Under the pieces are notes generated by a model. The model did no database searches. It saw nothing but the letters and a program-made list of their open reading frames with translations, and was not told where the DNA came from. DNA of 7,115 bases from an uncultured Lachnospiraceae bacterium (GTDB lineage: Bacteria; Bacillota; Clostridia; Lachnospirales; Lachnospiraceae), in contig CACXEL010000403.1 of the NCBI GenBank assembly GCA_902766655.1, positions 1 to 7,115 of the forward strand, read 5' to 3'. Of the stretch, positions 5,525-7,115 are shown piece after piece; the stretch's first letter is position 1, and each line of letters starts with the position of its first letter. A program made the position numbers and the translations under genes.

Positions 5525-6376
5525 ATGATCCAATACGGTATGCGGGTACACGACCTGTGCCCTAAGGGGCCGCTGACATCGGTCCTGGACAGCATAGAAT
5601 CTCACGGGCTCAGACACGTACAGCTGGCCTTCGGGAAGTCGGTGACCGATTACGACTTCTCCCCCGGCCACTACAGCGCCGGCTTCGGCAATTTCATAAA
5701 GCGGGAGCTTGACATTCGGGACATTCACATCGCAGTTCTCGGCTGCTACATCAACCCGGCCAACCCGGACGAGGCGAAACGCCAGGCGGCCGTAGCCCGC
5801 TTCATAGAACACTTAAAGTATGCCAAGCGGATCGGCGCCGACATGGTCGGAACCGAGACCGGCCGCTTCTCCGTGGACCAGAGTGTGACGCCCCTGACCT
5901 GGACCGAGGAGTGCTACCAGAAAGTCCTGGCCTCCTTCCGAGAGATCGTCCGCGCAGCGGAGCAGCTGGGCGTGACCGTGGGCATCGAGGGCGTGTTCGA
6001 CCACACCATCTACTCCCCCGCGATGATGGACCGGCTCCTCAAGGATCTGGACTCCGAGGCCGTGGAGGTCATCCTGGACGCCGTCAACCTCATGACGCCC
6101 GAGGTCGAGTTCGACCCGGCCGGTCAGGAGGCGATCATTGACGAGGCCTTCCGCCTCTACGGGGACAGGATCTCCGTCCTTCACCTGAAGGACTTCGTCT
6201 TCGATGGCCAGAAGCAGCTCTACCGTCATCCCGGCGAAGGCCACTTCAACTACGCCTGCCTCATGAGGCACGTGAAGGAAACGAAGCCCCACATCATCGG
6301 CCTTCTGGAGAACTCCTCCCCCGACAGATATGACGGCGACGTCCGCTTCCTCTGCGACCAGTACGACAAGGCGTAA
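5525..6376 (+). CDS. Sugar phosphate isomerase/epimerase, xylose isomerase-like TIM barrel
   Basis: A 283-residue cytoplasmic protein of the AP-endonuclease-2/xylose-isomerase-like TIM-barrel family, whose members isomerise or epimerise sugars, inositols and keto acids with a divalent metal. The expected metal-ligand pattern is visible: Glu155 in GIEG, Asp185 in ILDAVN, His220 in VLHLKD and Glu262 in LLEN, close in spacing to tagatose-3-epimerase-type enzymes. GTETGRFS (109-116) and RHPGEGHFNY (234-243) are further family features. Length is normal for the family and the start is set by the strong AAGGAGGTGA. It is transcribed divergently from the isomerase and is followed by the uxaC regulatory spacer with no clear terminator. 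The context suggests a uronate, deoxyuronate or related keto-sugar substrate. The family is too diverse to name the reaction, so this is a family-level call only. Confidence 0.87.
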   Translation: MIQYGMRVHDLCPKGPLTSVLDSIESHGLRHVQLAFGKSVTDYDFSPGHYSAGFGNFIKRELDIRDIHIAVLGCYINPANPDEAKRQAAVARFIEHLKYAKRIGADMVGTETGRFSVDQSVTPLTWTEECYQKVLASFREIVRAAEQLGVTVGIEGVFDHTIYSPAMMDRLLKDLDSEAVEVILDAVNLMTPEVEFDPAGQEAIIDEAFRLYGDRISVLHLKDFVFDGQKQLYRHPGEGHFNYACLMRHVKETKPHIIGLLENSSPDRYDGDVRFLCDQYDKA

Positions 6377-6398
6377 ACGGCACTTCCCCGGGCAATTT

Positions 6399-6414
6399 AT
6401 GAAAGCATTTTCAT
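6399..6414. promoter_or_regulatory. cre-like site upstream of uxaC
   Basis: ATGAAAGCATTTTCAT fits the Bacillota cre consensus WTGNAARCGNWWWCAW at all but one position, the central G being A. It shares 13 of 16 bases with the operator at 6558-6573, including the same GCA core. It could bind CcpA or act as an auxiliary site for the local LacI-family regulator. Between it and the promoter lie only minor inverted repeats (GCTATG/CATAGC at 6461-6477 and TGATATATCA at 6496-6505). Confidence 0.5.
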
Positions 6415-6523
6415 TTTTTATCTTATTCGTACGTTCTGTTTCTGGCTGAATACATTGCCGGCTATGTCCGTCATAGCTATTCGGTAGGATTTTCCTGATA
6501 TATCAAGGATTTCCAACATTTTC

Positions 6524-6550
6524 TTGACAAAGGTTCCTTCATGGTATATT
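6524..6550 (+). promoter_or_regulatory. Promoter of uxaC
   Basis: Perfect TTGACA (6524-6529) and TATATT (6545-6550) lie 15 bases apart; TATTCT (6547-6552) gives a 17-base alternative. Predicted transcription starts at about 6557-6560, directly on the operator. The layout mirrors that of the LacI-gene promoter. Confidence 0.7.
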
Positions 6551-6556
6551 CTTGAA

Positions 6557-6574
6557 AATGTAAGCACTTACATT
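6557..6574. promoter_or_regulatory. LacI-type operator over the uxaC transcription start
   Basis: AATGTAAGCACTTACATT has perfect 8-base inverted arms around a CA centre. Its core is the exact reverse complement of the site before the LacI gene. It lies directly after the -10 box, so a bound repressor would block initiation. This links uxaC control to the regulator encoded at 3113-4114. Confidence 0.8.
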
Positions 6575-6622
6575 ATCAAGTCTGTATAATCACTTATCTT
6601 TCATTATATAAGGAGGCACATC

Positions 6623-7115
6623 ATGCAGCCGTTCATGGGCAAAGATTTCATGCTGAAAAACGAGACCGCAAAGCACCTGTTCCACTCCTATTCCGAGCAG
6701 ATGCCGATCATCGACTACCACTGCCACATCCCGCCGCGCGAAATATTCGAGGATCGCCGCTACAACAACATCGCAGAAGTCTGGCTGGGCGGCAAGGGCG
6801 CTGACGGCACCTACTTCGGCGACCACTACAAGTGGCGCGTCATGCGCTCCAACGGTGTTCCGGAGGACAAGGTCACCGGCGACGCGGAGCCCTTCGAGAA
6901 GTTCGTCGAGTTCGCCAGGGCCCTCGAGATGGCCATCGGCAACCCCATGTACCACTGGTCCAATCTTGAGCTTCACAAGTACTTCGGCATCGAGGAGCCG
7001 CTGACCGTGGACAACGCCAGGGAGATCTGGGACAAGACGAGCGACATGCTCCAGAACGACCCCAACCTCTCCGTCCGCGGCATCATCCGCCAGTCCGGCG
7101 TCCAGTTCATCGGCA
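6623..7115 (+). CDS. uxaC: Uronate (glucuronate/galacturonate) isomerase, 3'-truncated by the window edge
   Basis: The first 164 residues of UxaC, the amidohydrolase-superfamily enzyme that converts D-glucuronate to D-fructuronate and D-galacturonate to D-tagaturonate, the entry step of uronate breakdown in the cytoplasm. It opens MQPFMGKDFML, then has PIIDYHCHIPP (28-38) with the metal-binding His33 and His35, GDHYKWRVMRSNGV (66-79), GNPMYHWSNLELHKYFGI, and RGIIRQSGV near the window edge, all matching UxaC in order. Full-length homologues are about 465-470 residues. AGGAGG (6611-6616) lies six bases before the ATG. Compared with E. coli UxaC as I recall it, about nine extra residues lie between WL and GDHYKWR (residues 56-65). 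It is preceded by its own promoter and a LacI-type operator and probably heads an operon continuing beyond the window. Confidence 0.95.
   Translation, partial: MQPFMGKDFMLKNETAKHLFHSYSEQMPIIDYHCHIPPREIFEDRRYNNIAEVWLGGKGADGTYFGDHYKWRVMRSNGVPEDKVTGDAEPFEKFVEFARALEMAIGNPMYHWSNLELHKYFGIEEPLTVDNAREIWDKTSDMLQNDPNLSVRGIIRQSGVQFIG

Noticed and set aside
6585..6590. Perfect TATAAT in the uxaC leader as the main -10 box
   Set aside because: No -35 element lies at a workable distance, whereas TTGACA at 6524 pairs with -10 candidates at 6545-6552.

Overview
The window reads as part of a uronate/pectin catabolism locus from a GC-rich member of the Bacillota, probably Clostridia. I infer this from the strong AGGAGG-type ribosome binding sites before most genes, AT-rich spacers with sigma-A-like promoters between GC-rich genes, LacI-type control with cre-like operators, and protein features resembling clostridial homologues. 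No rRNA, tRNA, mobile element or CRISPR array is visible, and the species cannot be named from sequence alone.

Layout: (1) The 3' part of a KDPG aldolase gene (eda) is followed by two divergent PfkB-family kinases in the same direction. The first (546-1643) is KDG-kinase-like and the second (1876-2898) is closer to canonical KdgK. The run closes with a rho-independent terminator at 3024-3058. (2) A LacI-family regulator (3113-4114) has its own promoter, whose -35 box lies inside the loop of that terminator, and an operator over its predicted transcription start. (3) A bidirectional terminator (4207-4248) separates it from a two-gene minus-strand unit. This unit is an RpiB/LacAB-fold isomerase resembling DHU ketol-isomerase (DhuI), translationally coupled to a truncated pectin methylesterase. 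(4) A divergent promoter region leads to a plus-strand xylose-isomerase-like TIM-barrel protein. (5) A regulatory spacer with a cre-like site, a clear promoter and a second copy of the LacI operator precedes uxaC, which runs off the window.

How the genes fit together: UxaC starts degradation of galacturonate/glucuronate. The DhuI-like protein would isomerise the deoxyuronate produced from unsaturated pectin oligomers. Both routes converge on 2-keto-3-deoxygluconate (KDG), which the kinase(s) phosphorylate to KDPG for Eda to split into pyruvate and glyceraldehyde-3-phosphate. The intermediate dehydrogenases and dehydratases (KduD/DhuD, UxaB/UxuB, UxaA/UxuA), lyases and transporters are not in the window.

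The best new-looking signal is regulatory. The same 14-bp pseudo-palindrome occurs in opposite orientations over the starts of the LacI gene and uxaC, and a related cre-like site lies about 159 bp upstream of the uxaC copy. Other points worth a second look are the catalytically incomplete pectinesterase stub, the unassigned TIM-barrel enzyme, and the two dissimilar KDG-kinase-like genes.
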